Below, piece after piece: positions 37,331 through 45,784 of a DNA stretch of 58,356 nucleotides. Location of the stretch: contig NZ_BMYK01000033.1 of the NCBI RefSeq assembly GCF_014652235.1, positions 1 through 58,356 of the forward strand, in the 5' to 3' direction. This DNA comes from Pseudorhodoferax aquiterrae (GTDB lineage Bacteria > Pseudomonadota > Gammaproteobacteria > Burkholderiales > Burkholderiaceae_C). The notes below the pieces were generated by a model. The model worked only from the letters and a program-made list of their open reading frames with translations, did no database searches and was not told the DNA's origin. Numbering within the stretch: position 1 is the first letter of the stretch; each line of letters opens with the position of its first letter. A program made the translations under genes and the position numbers.

Positions 37331-39121
37331 ATGCCACAAGCCATTTCCGCGACGCTGCCGACGCCGCCCCAGATTCCTCAGTCGCATGGAGCGCCGACGC
37401 ACGCCGCCAGCTCCTGGCAACGCTTCCTGCAGTTGGCCAAGCCGTTCTGGTTCGGCGATGCGCGGATGAAGGCCTGGGGCCTGCTTGCCACGCTGGTGTT
37501 GCTCATGTTGTGCGAAACCCGGCTGGCCGTCCTGTTGAACGACGAGGCCGGTGAACTGATGTCGGCCCTGGCGGGCCGCGAGTCCGACCGGTTCTGGAGC
37601 GCCGTGCGGACCACCCTGGTGCTGGTCGCGATCGCAGCGCCGTGCTATGCCATCTACTACTTCATGCGTGACACCTTCGCCAACCATTGGCGACGCTGGC
37701 TCACGGGACGCTTTCTCGACGGTTACCTGGCCGAGCGGCGCTACTACAGCCTGGCGCAACAGTCCGAGCTGGACAACCCGGACCAGCGCATCGCCGAGGA
37801 CATCAACACCTTCACAGGGCGCTCGATCCATTTCCTGCTGATCCTGATCGGTTCGGTGATGCAGCTGGCTGCCTTCAGTGCGGTGCTGTGGTCCATTTCC
37901 GAAGCGCTCGTCGGCTTCCTGGTCGTGTACGCGGTGGCGGGCACCGTGGGCGCGATGTACCTGTTCGGCCGGCCGCTGATCACGCTCAATTTCGCCCAGC
38001 TGCGCAAGGAGGCCGACCTGCGCTTCAGCCTGATCCAGGTGCGCGAGAGCGCCGAATCCATCGCCTTCCACCGCGGCGAGGCGCAGGAACGGGCCCAGAT
38101 CGATGCGCGCTTCGACGCCGCCTTTCGCAACTACGCCCGTCTCGTGCGGCGGCAATGTGCATTGAACCTGTTCCAGCGCGCCTTCACCCAGCTCACGCTG
38201 GTGCTGCCGGCCGTCATCCTCGCTGCTGACGTGCTGGCGGGCCGCCTGGAAGTCGGCCGCGCCGTGCAGGCCGCTGGCGCATTCGCCATGGTCCTCGGGG
38301 CAGTCGCGCTGATCGTCGACAACTTCGAGAGCCTGAGCCGCTTCGTCGCCGGCATCGACCGGCTCGACGAGTTGTCCCGGCGCGTGCTGGCGCCAGCGCA
38401 GGACGCAAAGGTCGATGCCGTGGCCCGCGCGCCGGCGGCCGAGCAGCCGGACCCCCAGATCAGGCACGACACGGCGGACTTCGTCGGCGCACAGTCGTTG
38501 TGCGTCACCGTGCCGGGGACGCAGCGCGTGCTGATCGAGCAGCTCAGCTTCGCACTGGCGATGCGTGATGCGCTGCTGATCACGGGGGTGAGCGGCTGCG
38601 GCAAGAGCTCTCTGCTGCGCGCGCTGGCAGGGCTGTGGCGCGAAGGGTCGGGCAGGATCTGCCATCCCTCGGACAAGTCCTTGTTCTTCCTGCCCCAGCG
38701 CCCCTATGTGCGCGGCGGCAGCTTGCGCGGCCAGCTGCTCTATCCCTTTCCCGACGCGGCGGTTCAGGATGCCGACCTTCTTCGCGCGCTGCAGGATGTG
38801 CAACTGGGCCACCTCGCCGGCGAGCCACCCGCACTGGACGCCGAGCAGCCCTGGGACAAGCTGCTGTCCATGGGCGAGCAGCAGCGCCTGGCGCTGGCGC
38901 GTGTCCTGGTGCACAAGCCCGACGTGGTGGTGCTCGACGAGGCCACCAGCGCGCTCGATGCCGAGAACGAGGCTGCCATCTACGCGCGCCTGCGGAGCAG
39001 CGGCGCCTGCCTGGTGAGCGTGGCCCACCGGGAGGCGGTGCGGCAGTTCCATACCCACCATCTGTCCCTCACGGGGGGCGGCCGTTGGCAGTTCGGGCCG
39101 ATCGTCGGCGAGCACGCTTAG
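37331..39121 (+). CDS. SbmA/BacA-type ABC transporter (ABC_membrane_2 fused to ATPase)
   Basis: A 596-residue half-transporter. The six-helix membrane domain resembles SbmA/BacA and YddA, with NHWRRWLTGRFLDGYLAERRYY and LDNPDQRIAEDINTF as markers. The ATPase has Walker A GVSGCGKSS (419-427), a signature altered to LSMGEQQ (512-518) and Walker B VVVLDEAT (532-539), with His566 as switch. YddA-type proteins with an attached ATPase move very long-chain acyl-CoA, peptides or cobalamin in relatives; the substrate here is unknown. ATG 37331 is chosen over longer upstream frames because it matches the family start. Confidence 0.92.
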   Translation: MPQAISATLPTPPQIPQSHGAPTHAASSWQRFLQLAKPFWFGDARMKAWGLLATLVLLMLCETRLAVLLNDEAGELMSALAGRESDRFWSAVRTTLVLVAIAAPCYAIYYFMRDTFANHWRRWLTGRFLDGYLAERRYYSLAQQSELDNPDQRIAEDINTFTGRSIHFLLILIGSVMQLAAFSAVLWSISEALVGFLVVYAVAGTVGAMYLFGRPLITLNFAQLRKEADLRFSLIQVRESAESIAFHRGEAQERAQIDARFDAAFRNYARLVRRQCALNLFQRAFTQLTLVLPAVILAADVLAGRLEVGRAVQAAGAFAMVLGAVALIVDNFESLSRFVAGIDRLDELSRRVLAPAQDAKVDAVARAPAAEQPDPQIRHDTADFVGAQSLCVTVPGTQRVLIEQLSFALAMRDALLITGVSGCGKSSLLRALAGLWREGSGRICHPSDKSLFFLPQRPYVRGGSLRGQLLYPFPDAAVQDADLLRALQDVQLGHLAGEPPALDAEQPWDKLLSMGEQQRLALARVLVHKPDVVVLDEATSALDAENEAAIYARLRSSGACLVSVAHREAVRQFHTHHLSLTGGGRWQFGPIVGEHA

Positions 39122-39122
39122 C

Positions 39123-39180
39123 GTGGGGCCCGCGCGCTCGGTTGCGACCGGTTACCAATCCGTGCCGGTGCGCGGGCCAC
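39123..39180 (+). terminator. Inverted repeat after the ABC transporter gene
   Basis: GTGGGGCCCGCGC (39123-39135) pairs with GCGCGGGCCAC (39170-39180) apart from a 2-nt bulge. It lies directly after the stop codon. There is no U-tract. A terminator or processing hairpin is likely. Confidence 0.4.
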
Positions 39181-39221
39181 ATCGCTTAGCCGCAGGCCTG
39201 CGCTCGTCGCCATCCAGTGGC

Positions 39222-39590
39222 ATGCCACCTGAAGTCCGCACCCTGCTGGTCCGTTTCCGCGATGCGCTGGCGCGCACGCGGCTCCCCGACGACGCGCACG
39301 GGCTCGCTAACGATCTGGTGAACCACCTGATCGCGCTGCACGACGCCGGCACGCTGACGGCCCCCTTCCTCAAGATGGCGCTGGAGCCGTTCCACGAGCT
39401 GCCGCAGGTGGCGCAGATCGTGGGACCGCTCGTGCGCTTCGCGGCCCACCAGTCGGCCGCCATGGGACACCGGGAGTTCCGGCGCAGCGATTCGCTTCCG
39501 TGGATCAGCTCGTCCTACGCCAGCCTCGAGCCCAAGGGCGTCCTGGACGGGCTCTCGGGCTTCAGGCCTTCGGACTTTCCTCAGGACTAG
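39222..39590 (+). CDS. Hypothetical protein
   Basis: A 122-residue, mostly helical protein (MPPEVRTLLVRFRDALARTRLP onward) with no recognised domain, signal peptide or membrane segment. The C-terminus is Ser/Pro-rich. The start is uncertain; GTG 39123 would add 33 residues but would run through the inverted repeat after the ABC gene. It converges with the 538-residue unknown, 11 bp away. Confidence 0.6.
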   Translation: MPPEVRTLLVRFRDALARTRLPDDAHGLANDLVNHLIALHDAGTLTAPFLKMALEPFHELPQVAQIVGPLVRFAAHQSAAMGHREFRRSDSLPWISSSYASLEPKGVLDGLSGFRPSDFPQD

Positions 39591-39601
39591 ATGCAGGGGC
39601 C

Positions 39602-41218
39602 TCAACGCGCCCGTGGCCGGCGCGGTGGCGGCTCCAGCGCCAGCAGCTCGGCCGGCAGGCCGTCGTTCCACACTTCGCGGAAGTAGGCCCGGTCACTGGG
39701 CACCAGCTGGGGCAGGGATTCGCGCAATGCCGCCAGCGCCTGCGCGGCGAGCGCCAGCTTGCCGGCGTGCGCGGCGAACCAGGCCTGCTCGAGCAGCAGG
39801 CCGCAGTACTGCAGGCCCGGATAGCGGCGCGCGCCGCTGCGGTGTTCGGCCAGGCGCTGGCCGGCCACCTGGACCCAGTCGTCCGGCCAGTCGGCACCGC
39901 GAAACACTTCGGCCAGCGGACCGGCTTCGCGCGCCAGGGTGGTGGGCGTCAGCGGGGCCAGCGCACGGAACTGCGCCAGCGTGCAGCGCGGTGGTGGCTG
40001 ACAGGCACCGCGCGCGATGCGCAGCAGGTAGATCGCGTTCCAGGCCGAGCGGCCCTGCAACTCGGCCTGGCCGCTGAGCCACTCGCTGAACGCGATCCAC
40101 TGGATGGCGCGCGGCCGGGCACGGTCCACGCCGGCCTGCAATCCCACGCGCTCGAACAGCCAGACCGCCATGCCCATGTTGGCCGCCACGTGCTGGGCCG
40201 CGTCGAAGGAGTGCGACTCGAAGGCCGCCGCCAGTGCGCGGCCGAAGTGCTGCAGCGACTCCTCGGCCTGCGCGGCGGCCTGCGTCGGTGCCTGGGCTGC
40301 GCTGCCCAGTGCCTGCGACCGGCAGGCCAGCGCCCACAGGTTGCTCCATTCGAAGCGCACCTGCGGATGGTGGGCCAGCAATGCGCCCTGGGCCGGATCG
40401 CGCGCGATGGCCTGCAACTGCGCGCGCGCGGCCGGCAGGTCGCGCGCCGTGTAATCGCACCAGGCCGAGACGATGGCGGCCATGGCGCCCAGGTAGTCGT
40501 GGCCGGCCACGTGGCGTGCCAGGCGCTGGCGCGCCAGCGCCTGCACGCGGCGGCGCGCCTGGGCGTCGTCGCCGATGCGGCGCCACAGCAGCGCTTCGTT
40601 GAGCGTGACCAGCGCGCGCTGGAAGTCGCTGCCGGCCAGTTGGGCCGCACGGCGCATGGCCTGCAGCGCGCTGGCCGGCGCGGGTGTGCCGCCGGCCGTC
40701 AGTTGCGCGGCCCAGCGGCCCTGGCGCATGGCCTGTTGCGCGGCCACGAGCTGCTGCCAGAAGCCGGCGTCCTGCAGGTGCACGGCCTCGGGCGGCGTGC
40801 CCGGAGCCGCGCCGGCGCAGGCCAAGGGCGCCGGCAGGCCCAGGAAGGCGGCCCGCTCGGCCGGCGTGGCGGGCCGGCCTTCCACCTGCAGCTGCACCCG
40901 CCGTGCCTGGGCCTCGGGCAACCAGAACGGGCCCTGGCTGCGGCGCTCCGCATTGAGAAAGCGCGGGTCGCGCTGGCGGTCCTCGCCCCAGCCGACCGCC
41001 AGGCCCCAGGCCTTGAAGTCGCGGAAGGCGCGGCTGACCAGCATGCGCTGCGTGCGCGCCGCCGACACCTGCCCGCGCAGGTCGTCGATGCGCACCGGCT
41101 GGCCCGCGGCATGGGCATGCAGCAGGCGCGCCAGCAGCCACAACGATTGGTAGGTCGCGGGCCGGCCATCCACGGTCTGCGGGGAGCTCAGTTCGACGGT
41201 GACGGTGGCAGTGCGCAT
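39602..41218 (-). CDS. Large unknown helical protein, possible regulator
   Basis: A 538-residue cytosolic protein with no signal or membrane segment. Residues 1-100 (ARLLHAHAAGQPVRIDDLRG, then RTQRMLVSRAFRDFKAWGLAVGW) look like a winged-helix fold, and the remaining 400 residues are helical repeats of TPR/SARP-effector style. A transcription factor of the SARP/MalT type is possible but unproven. It is divergent from the class A beta-lactamase (124 bp apart), the position usually taken by ampR/penR, which makes a regulatory role attractive. Confidence 0.7.
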   Translation of the reverse strand: MRTATVTVELSSPQTVDGRPATYQSLWLLARLLHAHAAGQPVRIDDLRGQVSAARTQRMLVSRAFRDFKAWGLAVGWGEDRQRDPRFLNAERRSQGPFWLPEAQARRVQLQVEGRPATPAERAAFLGLPAPLACAGAAPGTPPEAVHLQDAGFWQQLVAAQQAMRQGRWAAQLTAGGTPAPASALQAMRRAAQLAGSDFQRALVTLNEALLWRRIGDDAQARRRVQALARQRLARHVAGHDYLGAMAAIVSAWCDYTARDLPAARAQLQAIARDPAQGALLAHHPQVRFEWSNLWALACRSQALGSAAQAPTQAAAQAEESLQHFGRALAAAFESHSFDAAQHVAANMGMAVWLFERVGLQAGVDRARPRAIQWIAFSEWLSGQAELQGRSAWNAIYLLRIARGACQPPPRCTLAQFRALAPLTPTTLAREAGPLAEVFRGADWPDDWVQVAGQRLAEHRSGARRYPGLQYCGLLLEQAWFAAHAGKLALAAQALAALRESLPQLVPSDRAYFREVWNDGLPAELLALEPPPRRPRAR

Positions 41219-41260
41219 GTGACACAGGTTACACCCGTGCAGGGCGGTCGTGCCCGGAGC

Positions 41261-41289
41261 TTGGTGCGGCGCGCGCGGCTGCCTAGCAT
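41261..41289 (+). promoter_or_regulatory. Sigma-70 promoter of the beta-lactamase gene
   Basis: TTGGTG (41261-41266), a 17-bp spacer and TAGCAT (41284-41289) match sigma-70 elements, 53 nt before the ATG. Confidence 0.55.
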
Positions 41290-41342
41290 GCGCAGCGTCG
41301 CGACACCTCTCTTCCTTCCAACCCTTCTTCGGAGACCCTTCG

Positions 41343-42248
41343 ATGCATCCACCCCGTTTGCGCGGCCGCCGCCGCTTGCTGCTGGCCGCCGCCGCCATGC
41401 CGCTGTTCAGTGCCTGTGCCGCACCGGCGCGCCGCACTGGCCAGGCGCAGGCCGAACGCGAACTCGCCGCCCTGGAGCATGACTTTGCCGGCCGCATCGG
41501 CGTCTGCGCCATCGACACCGCCGACGGCGCGCTGCTGGGCCAGCGCGCCGACGAGCGCTTCCCGATGTGCAGCAGCTTCAAGGCGGTGCTGGCCGCGGCC
41601 ATCCTGGCGCGCAGCAGCGCCGAGCCCGGCCTGCTGGCGCAGCATGTGCGCTACCAGCGCGGCGATCTGCTGTCGCATTCACCGGTCACCTCGCAGCACC
41701 TGGCCGAGGGCATGAGCGTGGCCGCGCTGTGCGAGGCCACCGTGCAGACCAGCGATAACGCCGCCGCCAACCTGCTGCTGCAGCGTGTGGGCGGGCCGGC
41801 CGGGCTCACGGCCTTCATGCGCAGCATCGGCGATACGCAGTTCCGGCTCGACCGCTGGGAGCTGGAACTCAACAGTTCGATCCCGGGCGATCCGCGCGAC
41901 ACCACCACGCCGCGCGCCATGGCCGAGAGCCTGCGCAAGCTCGCCGTCGACGACGCGCTGGCGCCGACGCAGCGCGCGCAGCTGGCCACCTGGTTGCGCG
42001 GCACGGTGACGGGCGCGGCCCGCATCCGTGCCGGCATGCCGGCTGGCTGGGTCGTGGGCAACAAGACCGGCACCAGCGGCCAGGGTGCCTACGGTTCGGC
42101 CATCGACGTGGCCGTGGTCTGGCCGCCAGCGCGCGCACCGCTGGTGCTGGCGGTGTTCACGACGCGGCACGCGGCCGATGCGCTGGCGCTGGACGCGCCG
42201 ATCGCGCAGGCGGCGCGCATTGCGGCGCGCTGGGCAACGCGGGCCTAG
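41343..42248 (+). CDS. Class A beta-lactamase
   Basis: A 301-residue serine beta-lactamase. The active-site motif is CSSFK (76-80) with Ser77 as nucleophile (Ambler 70) and Lys80; SDN is at 137-139, ELELN at 173-177 (Glu166 and Asn170 equivalents), and KTG at 241-243. Cys76 equals Ambler Cys69 as in Pen/KPC-type enzymes, but position 238 is Ser, so the carbapenemase disulfide partner is absent. The N-terminus has [11 protein letters not shown], possibly a Tat signal, and a Cys in LFSAC that could be a weak lipobox. It appears chromosomal. The spectrum cannot be read from sequence. Confidence 0.95.
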   Translation: MHPPRLRGRRRLLLAAAAMPLFSACAAPARRTGQAQAERELAALEHDFAGRIGVCAIDTADGALLGQRADERFPMCSSFKAVLAAAILARSSAEPGLLAQHVRYQRGDLLSHSPVTSQHLAEGMSVAALCEATVQTSDNAAANLLLQRVGGPAGLTAFMRSIGDTQFRLDRWELELNSSIPGDPRDTTTPRAMAESLRKLAVDDALAPTQRAQLATWLRGTVTGAARIRAGMPAGWVVGNKTGTSGQGAYGSAIDVAVVWPPARAPLVLAVFTTRHAADALALDAPIAQAARIAARWATRA

Positions 42249-42266
42249 CGGCCGGGGCGCCGGCGT

Positions 42267-43178
42267 TCAACGCGCGCTGCGCCGCTGCAGCAGCATCAGC
42301 CCCAGGCCGGCCGCGCCCTGCACGAGGGCGAGCACGCCGTACAGCAGCGAGACCGCCACCGCGGACGCCGAGGCCACGCCGAACGGCGCCAGGCTCAGCG
42401 CGGCCGCGGCCTCGCGCGTGCCCCAGCCGCCGAAGCTGACGGGCAGGGCCGCCATCAGAAAGGTCGGTGCTGCCGCGATGGCATAGGCCCAGTAGGGGGT
42501 GTCCAGGTGCAAGGCCCGGCCGCAACAGGCCAGCGCGCCGACCGACAGCAGCTGCACCAGCGCCGATTGCAGCAACTGGCGGCCGAACTCGCCGGCGGTG
42601 TCGGGGCGCTGGGCCAGCACGGCGTTGCGGCCCCGCAAGGGCCCGCGCTGCAGGGCCCACAGCACGGCCGCCGGCAGCGCCAGCAGCAACACGGAGGCGG
42701 CCAGCGGCAACGCCATGCCGAAGTCCGGCAGGCCCCAGCCGACCAGTGCCGCCTGCGCGCCGCCGTGCCAGCTCCAGGCGGCCACCACGGCCGCCAGCAC
42801 CCAGAGCATCCACAGGCCGCTGAGCCGGTCCAGCAGCACCGACAGGCCCGCGGACCAGGTCTCCATGCCGCCGCGGCGCAGCGCCACGGCGCGGAACACG
42901 TCGCCGCCGACCACCGCACCGGGCAACAGCGCGCTGAGCGCCATGGCCTGGAAGTACAGGCGCAGCGCGCGCCCGAGCGCCAGCCCGTGGCCGAGCCAGC
43001 GCACCAGAGAACGCCAGCGCCAGGCCGAGACCATGTTGGACGCGACCGCGCTGGCCAGCGCCGCCGCGAGCCAGCCGGGCTGGGCCTGGCGCAACTGGCG
43101 CGCCACGTCGCCGAGGTCGACGAACCACAGCACGCCCAGCAGCAGGACGGGCGCGATCGCGATGCGCAGCCAGACCAT
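42267..43178 (-). CDS. UPF0104/LPG-synthase-TM-like membrane protein
   Basis: A 303-residue protein with about eight hydrophobic helices of the lysylphosphatidylglycerol synthase transmembrane/UPF0104 family (flippase- or aminoacyl-lipid-related). Markers are RWRSLVRWLG, LYFQAMALSALLPGAVVGGDVFRA and SFGGWGTREAAAAL. It starts 4 bp after the glycosyltransferase gene stop and is translated as part of that unit. The neighbourhood suggests a role in lipid-linked sugar handling. It converges with the beta-lactamase, 18 bp away. Confidence 0.85.
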   Translation of the reverse strand: MVWLRIAIAPVLLLGVLWFVDLGDVARQLRQAQPGWLAAALASAVASNMVSAWRWRSLVRWLGHGLALGRALRLYFQAMALSALLPGAVVGGDVFRAVALRRGGMETWSAGLSVLLDRLSGLWMLWVLAAVVAAWSWHGGAQAALVGWGLPDFGMALPLAASVLLLALPAAVLWALQRGPLRGRNAVLAQRPDTAGEFGRQLLQSALVQLLSVGALACCGRALHLDTPYWAYAIAAAPTFLMAALPVSFGGWGTREAAAALSLAPFGVASASAVAVSLLYGVLALVQGAAGLGLMLLQRRSAR

Positions 43179-43182
43179 GGGG

Positions 43183-44202
43183 TCAGGCGGCCGGACCGGG
43201 GCTTTCGGGCTCGTCGCGCAGGTGGTACTGCCTGCCGCCACCGCCTTCGTAGTAGATGCGCATCATGACCTCGCCGATCAGCCCGGCGACGACCAGCTGC
43301 ATCCCCACCAGCACCAGCATCACGCCGGCCAGCAGCAGCGGGCGCCCGCCGATGGCCTCGCCCGCCAGCTTCTGCACGAACAGCCAGGCCAGGATCAGCA
43401 CGCCCGGCGTGGCCAGCCACAGGCCCAGGCCGCCGAAGGCGTGCAGCGGACGCTGGCGGTAGCGCAGGAAGAACAGCACGAGCACCAGATCGAGCACGAC
43501 GCGGAAGGTGCGGTCGATGCCATACTTGGACTTGCCCTTGGCGCGCGCATGGTGGCGCACGGGCACCTCGGCGATGCGCGCGCCGGCATCGTGCGCCAGC
43601 AGCGGCAGGAAGCGGTGCAACTCGCCATAGAGATGGATGCGGTCGACGATGTGGCGCCGGTAGGCCTTCAGCGCACAGCCGTAGTCGTGCAGCTGCAGGC
43701 CCGTGGTGCGCGAGATCAGCCGGTTGGCCAGCATCGAGGGCAGCTTGCGCGACAAGGCCTTGTCCTGCCGGTTCTGGCGCCAGCCCGACAGGGAGTCGAG
43801 CTCGGGCTCGGCATCCAGCCGGTCCAGCAGCGCGGGGATGTCCAGGGGGTCGTTCTGCAGGTCCGCGTCCAGCGTCACCACGTAGCGCCCGCGCACGCGG
43901 TCGAAACCGGCCTGCAGTGCGCAGGACTGGCCGTAGTTGCGCGCCAGGCAGACCGGGCGCAGCCAGGGCCGCTCGCGCGCGAGCTGGCGCAGCAGCGCGG
44001 GCGAGCCGTCGCGCGAGCCGTCGTCGATGGCGATCAGCTCGAAGCTGCGGCCGCTGGCCTGCATGGCCTCGCCCACGCGTGCGACCAGGTCGGGCAGGCT
44101 CTCGGCCTCGTTGAACATGGGCACGACGATGGACACCTCCGGCGGCTGCGGTGCAGCGGCAGGGTGCAGGAGCGTGGGATCGGGCAAAGGGGCGGTGGGC
44201 AT
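43183..44202 (-). CDS. Family 2 glycosyltransferase, ArnC/DPM1-like
   Basis: A 339-residue membrane-bound GT2. The GT-A domain has SIVVPMFNEAESL, IDDGSRDGS, LARNYGQSCALQAGFD and the DxD-type LDADLQNDP. QNRQDKALSRKLPSMLANRL is the usual post-catalytic segment. Two C-terminal transmembrane helices follow (about 240-310). Such enzymes load a sugar onto undecaprenyl phosphate on the cytosolic face. The divergent GT39 gene next to it fits an ArnC-ArnT style relay onto lipid A or another acceptor. Confidence 0.93.
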   Translation of the reverse strand: MPTAPLPDPTLLHPAAAPQPPEVSIVVPMFNEAESLPDLVARVGEAMQASGRSFELIAIDDGSRDGSPALLRQLARERPWLRPVCLARNYGQSCALQAGFDRVRGRYVVTLDADLQNDPLDIPALLDRLDAEPELDSLSGWRQNRQDKALSRKLPSMLANRLISRTTGLQLHDYGCALKAYRRHIVDRIHLYGELHRFLPLLAHDAGARIAEVPVRHHARAKGKSKYGIDRTFRVVLDLVLVLFFLRYRQRPLHAFGGLGLWLATPGVLILAWLFVQKLAGEAIGGRPLLLAGVMLVLVGMQLVVAGLIGEVMMRIYYEGGGGRQYHLRDEPESPGPAA

Positions 44203-44282
44203 CGTTGGAGGGAGCTGCTTTCTGGGGAGGCGGGCGCGAGCGCCGGCGCCACGGCTGCCGGCCATTGGTGGGCGAGGGCCGC

Positions 44283-44288
44283 TATCAT
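44283..44288 (+). promoter_or_regulatory. -10-like box (TATCAT) of the GT39 gene
   Basis: TATCAT lies 26 nt before the ATG at 44315, in the divergent region between the GT2 and GT39 genes. Confidence 0.4.
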
Positions 44289-44314
44289 CGCGCGCGAATT
44301 CGAGCTTCCCCACG

Positions 44315-45784
44315 ATGGCCGGCACCCCCCCTGCGCTTGCGCGCGCACGCATTCTCCCCGCAACGGCCATGCCGCCCTGGGGCTGGCTGCTGCTTTATTT
44401 CGCGGCCCATGTGCTGGGCCGTGTGCTGGTGTCGCCGGCGCTGGAGCTCGACGAGGCCGAGCAGGCCGTCTGGACCCAGCACCTGCAATGGGGCTACGGC
44501 GCCCAGCCGCCGCTGTACACCTGGCTGCAGTGGGCCGTCTTTCAGCTGCTGGGTGCCTCGGTGTTCACGCTGTCGCTGCTCAAGAACGGGCTGCTGGCGC
44601 TGGCCTACGTCTGCGTCTGGCTGGCCGGCCGCACGCTGATGCCGGCCGGCCTGGCGGCCCTGGCTGCGGCCACCATGCTGCTGTTGCCGCAGATCGGCTG
44701 GGAGGCCTCGCGCGATCTCACGCACTCGGTGCTGCTGACGACCGTGTCAGCCGCCACGCTGGCCGTGGTGCTGGCGCTGCTGCGCAGCCCGCGCCCCGCG
44801 CTGTACCTGCTGACCGGGGTCGTCGCAGGTCTCGGAATGCTGTCCAAATACAGCTATGCGGGCTTCCTCGGGGTGCTGCTGGCGGCCCTGCTGACCGGGC
44901 GCGACACGCGCGCCGTGCTGCTCAACCGCTGGACGCTGGCCGCCGTGGCCGTGGCCGCGACGATGGTCGTGCCGCACGGCCTGTGGGTGCTGCAGCATTG
45001 GGGGCTGGCGGTGGAATCCACGGCCGGCAAGCTCACGAGCGCGGTTCCGGTGGGCTTCTTCCAAGGGCTGTGGCGCGGCCTGACCAGCCTGGTGCTGGCG
45101 GTGCTGGCCTTCGCCGGTCCCTGGGCGCTGGCCATGGGCCTGCTGTTCGGCCGCGGCGCGTTGCAGGCCTGGTCGCGGTGGTGGCGGCCGCAGGCTGCGC
45201 CGGCCGGGAGCGGCCTGCACCTGCAAGCGCTGTGGCAGCGCTACTTCGTGGCGCTGGGCCTGCTGTTCCTGGCGATGATGGTGTTCGGCGAGGTCACGCG
45301 CTTCAAGGACCGCTGGATGATGCCCTTCCTGTTCCTGCTGCCCGTGGCCTTCTTCGGCTGCGCGCCGGAACTCGCGCAGCATGCGCGGCTGCCACGCCTG
45401 CGCCGGGTGCTGGCCACGGTGGCCGTGCTGGTGCTGGTGCTGCTGACGGCCCGCGTGCCCTACAACGCCATGCGCGACAAGCCCGACGAGCTGAACCAGC
45501 CCGTGCGCGAACTGGCCCAGGCGCTGCGCGCGCGCGGCTATGCGGGCGACGGCATCATCCTGTCCAACGACCGCACGCTGGCCGGCGCGCTGCGGCTGCA
45601 GTTCCCGCGCGCGCACATCGAGGTCGACGACGGTGACGGCAACCTGCCGACGCAGCGCCCGCTGCTGTGGGTCGAGCCGCTGACCGACGCGCTGCCCACG
45701 CGGCCGCACGACCTCGTGCTGCCCTACCTCTTCTCGGCCACGGGCGACGTGCCCGCGCGCTACCGCTACGCGCTGCTGCCCTGA
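44315..45784 (+). CDS. Family 39 glycosyltransferase, ArnT-like
   Basis: A 489-residue polytopic inner-membrane enzyme. The first periplasmic loop carries ALELDEAEQAVWTQHLQWGYGAQPPLYTWLQ, containing the acidic metal and catalytic residues of GT-C enzymes such as ArnT. About eleven helices follow, then a soluble C-terminal region (about 385-489). It would transfer a sugar from polyprenyl phosphate to a periplasmic acceptor, possibly lipid A. The last 19 bp overlap the histidine kinase gene on the other strand. Confidence 0.9.
   Translation: MAGTPPALARARILPATAMPPWGWLLLYFAAHVLGRVLVSPALELDEAEQAVWTQHLQWGYGAQPPLYTWLQWAVFQLLGASVFTLSLLKNGLLALAYVCVWLAGRTLMPAGLAALAAATMLLLPQIGWEASRDLTHSVLLTTVSAATLAVVLALLRSPRPALYLLTGVVAGLGMLSKYSYAGFLGVLLAALLTGRDTRAVLLNRWTLAAVAVAATMVVPHGLWVLQHWGLAVESTAGKLTSAVPVGFFQGLWRGLTSLVLAVLAFAGPWALAMGLLFGRGALQAWSRWWRPQAAPAGSGLHLQALWQRYFVALGLLFLAMMVFGEVTRFKDRWMMPFLFLLPVAFFGCAPELAQHARLPRLRRVLATVAVLVLVLLTARVPYNAMRDKPDELNQPVRELAQALRARGYAGDGIILSNDRTLAGALRLQFPRAHIEVDDGDGNLPTQRPLLWVEPLTDALPTRPHDLVLPYLFSATGDVPARYRYALLP

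Noticed and set aside
41219-41342. An ampR/penR-type LysR gene next to the beta-lactamase
   Set aside because: The divergent gene has no LysR features.
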